33,187 bases of DNA from Granulosicoccus sp. Its GTDB lineage: Bacteria > Pseudomonadota > Gammaproteobacteria > Granulosicoccales > Granulosicoccaceae. The stretch covers positions 1 to 33,187 of the forward strand of contig JABDKN010000300.1 in assembly GCA_013002205.1 (NCBI GenBank), written 5' to 3'. The notes under the pieces are model-generated. The model saw nothing but the letters and a program-made list of their open reading frames with translations. It was not told the origin of the DNA and made no database searches. The position numbers and the translations under genes were made by a program. This document shows positions 32,246 through 33,187 of the stretch, one piece after another; within the stretch, counting starts at the first letter, position 1, and the number at the start of each line of letters is the position of its first letter.

Positions 32246-32336
32246 GTGTTCGCTCCCAAATGCGCGGTTGGAATTTCAATATCCCGGAACTCCTTCGTCG
32301 TCGTTTGCTGCGACCGAGGATAGTTCCAGAATCACA

Positions 32337-32364
32337 ATTATACGCCGGCAAGCTGCTTGACCAA
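32337..32364 (-). promoter_or_regulatory. Sigma-70-type promoter of aroE
   Basis: Read leftward, TTGGTC (32364-32359) and a perfect TATAAT (32342-32337) are separated by 16 nt. The expected start near 32330 gives a leader of about 85 nt to the GTG at 32245. Confidence 0.55.
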
Positions 32365-32370
32365 AGTCAA
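32357..32370. promoter_or_regulatory. FNR/CRP-family-like dyad TTGAC-N4-GTCAA
   Basis: TTGAC and GTCAA flank CAAA, the spacing of FNR, ANR, DNR and related regulators. It covers the -35 of the aroE promoter, a place where a bound protein would usually repress. The half-site differs from FNR consensus (TTGAT) by one base. Confidence 0.4.
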
Positions 32371-32483
32371 TTCCGGTCAGTGACTTTTATCATGACTGCA
32401 ATGGACCTGACGCCAGAGAGACCAACCTGTCAGTCGCTGGATGATCGCTTTATCTTCACATGCTCAATCTCCATGAGACGCTA

Positions 32484-32498
32484 AACCTCATTGAGGTT
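32484..32498. promoter_or_regulatory. Dyad AACCTC-ATT-GAGGTT
   Basis: Perfect 6-base arms with a 3-base centre lie in the middle of the aroE/cytochrome intergenic region. It could be an operator or a small hairpin; no gene overlaps it. Confidence 0.4.
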
Positions 32499-32628
32499 AA
32501 GTCTGCCTGGAATTCACCTGCGGCTCGTGTTTTCGCCGCGCCTGATCGAGTTGTCAAATCGCCGTTTCACTGGCTCACCGAGTTCAACTGCTTCACACCC
32601 AGGATCTGACCCGGCTGGATCAGTACTT

Positions 32629-32688
32629 TTGAACCCTGCCTTTGATACACATCAATAGTTGAACCCTCAGTTGATGCCAGATTGAACC
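32629..32688. repeat. TTGAACC direct repeats flanking an FNR-type box
   Basis: TTGAACCCT occurs at 32629-32637 and 32659-32667, exactly 30 bp apart, and TTGAACC again at 32682-32688. The first two copies flank the dyad at 32642-32655 almost symmetrically (gaps of 4 and 3 bp). This suggests a composite regulatory site upstream of the cytochrome c gene. Confidence 0.5.
32642..32655. promoter_or_regulatory. FNR/ANR box TTGAT-N4-ATCAA upstream of cytochrome c gene
   Basis: TTGAT-ACAC-ATCAA is an exact match to the FNR/ANR consensus. Its centre is about 103 bp upstream of the cytochrome c start at 32752. A class II position (centre at -41.5) would put the transcript start near 32690, leaving a leader of about 60 nt. 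A clear -10 is not obvious there. Confidence 0.55.
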
Positions 32689-32751
32689 AGAATCCGAAGC
32701 CAGCTCACCAGGTTGTTGTCATAACCTCGTAATCTACAGGAGAACTGATTA

Positions 32752-33187
32752 ATGCAAACGGTGAATTTGAAACATTTGATGCTGACCATCACTGTCATTG
32801 CCAGCACGTATGGTAGTGGTCCGGCTGCCGCCCAGGACTCAATTGATGTACAGGTAGGGCGATTGGCCTATGTGGAGAATTGTGCCGCCTGCCATGGTGT
32901 GGATGCCGCAGGAGACGGACCCCTGTCGAGCGTACTGACGACAAAACCTGCCAATCTGAAAGAGCTTCGTGAGGCAAACGATGGTCGATTTCCACTGGTG
33001 CAGGTATACAGTGTCATCGATGGCCGTGAAGCGGTAAGGGGTCACGGCACACGGGAAATGCCGGTATGGGGTTGGGTGTTCTCGCAGGAGGCACAGAAAC
33101 GGCACCTGCCACCACACTACGGAGGCGATTCAGAGGATCTGGTACAGTCAAGAATCCTGCAACTCGTCTATTATCTGCATTCAATAC
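32752..33187 (+). CDS. Periplasmic monohaem cytochrome c (cut by window edge)
   Basis: Translation from ATG 32752 gives at least 145 residues and runs off the window. AGGAG lies 9 nt upstream. A Sec signal ends with a likely cleavage after GPAAA (about residue 27). One haem site, C44-A-A-C47-H48, follows, and an REMPVWGW segment near residue 103 offers the axial Met. The pattern (haem near the mature N-terminus, Met in a MPxWG motif) resembles small electron-transfer cytochromes of the cytochrome_CBB3/SoxD-like type. An exact FNR-type box upstream suggests control by oxygen or nitrogen oxides. The partner enzyme is not visible. Confidence 0.8.
   Translation, partial: MQTVNLKHLMLTITVIASTYGSGPAAAQDSIDVQVGRLAYVENCAACHGVDAAGDGPLSSVLTTKPANLKELREANDGRFPLVQVYSVIDGREAVRGHGTREMPVWGWVFSQEAQKRHLPPHYGGDSEDLVQSRILQLVYYLHSI

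Overview
The window looks like chromosomal DNA of an aerobic, free-living proteobacterium, with moderately high GC, tightly packed operons and Shine-Dalgarno-led ATG, GTG and TTG starts. Tat-exported molybdoenzymes, periplasmic c-type cytochromes, lipoproteins and a Liv-type ABC importer point to a Gram-negative cell. A marine gammaproteobacterium (Granulosicoccus-like) is my best guess, but this is an impression, not a demonstrated placement. I see no rRNA, tRNA, CRISPR array, phage or insertion sequence.

Positions 291-20972 form one catabolic island in three transcription units, with a LysR regulator beside it (21121-21945). The leftward operon (13483 to 291) encodes, in transcription order: DUF1185 protein, UPF0280 protein, second DUF1185 protein, Rieske oxygenase, ABC solute-binding protein, fused LivH-LivM permease, LivG, LivF, FAD subunit, fused [2Fe-2S]/molybdenum hydroxylase, and a 6-hydroxynicotinate-reductase homologue. 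The rightward unit (13738-15936) encodes an enamidase-type amidohydrolase and a TatD-family hydrolase. A second leftward operon (20972-15926) encodes a beta-hydroxyacid dehydrogenase, LarA, LarC, LarE and LarB. It meets the rightward unit tail to tail with an 11-nt overlap.

Taken together the island carries homologues of the first four steps of the reductive nicotinate pathway known from the anaerobe Eubacterium barkeri: ring hydroxylation by a molybdenum hydroxylase, ferredoxin-linked ring reduction, enamide hydrolysis with ring opening, and reduction of 2-formylglutarate. Here they sit with a dedicated importer, a Rieske oxygenase, three proteins of unknown function and a complete nickel-pincer-nucleotide (NPN) system with its enzyme LarA. 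The later E. barkeri genes (hydroxymethylglutarate dehydratase, methyleneglutarate mutase) are not in the window. I infer uptake of a pyridine carboxylate (nicotinate, or an N-methylated relative such as trigonelline or homarine), an optional Rieske step, reductive ring opening, and a nickel-dependent step on the resulting hydroxyacid. The substrate and the LarA reaction are unknown.

Right of 22.3 kb the genes are mixed: a small unknown protein, a small Tat-exported protein, a JmjC/cupin-4 oxygenase, a SoxC-like sulfite/sulfane dehydrogenase with a monohaem cytochrome c, a two-helix PLDc_N membrane protein, fumarase C, a 797-residue lipoprotein, shikimate dehydrogenase, and a second monohaem cytochrome c cut by the right edge. 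The aroE/cytochrome intergenic region holds two FNR/CRP-type dyads. The left edge cuts a lipoprotein gene after its signal peptide.
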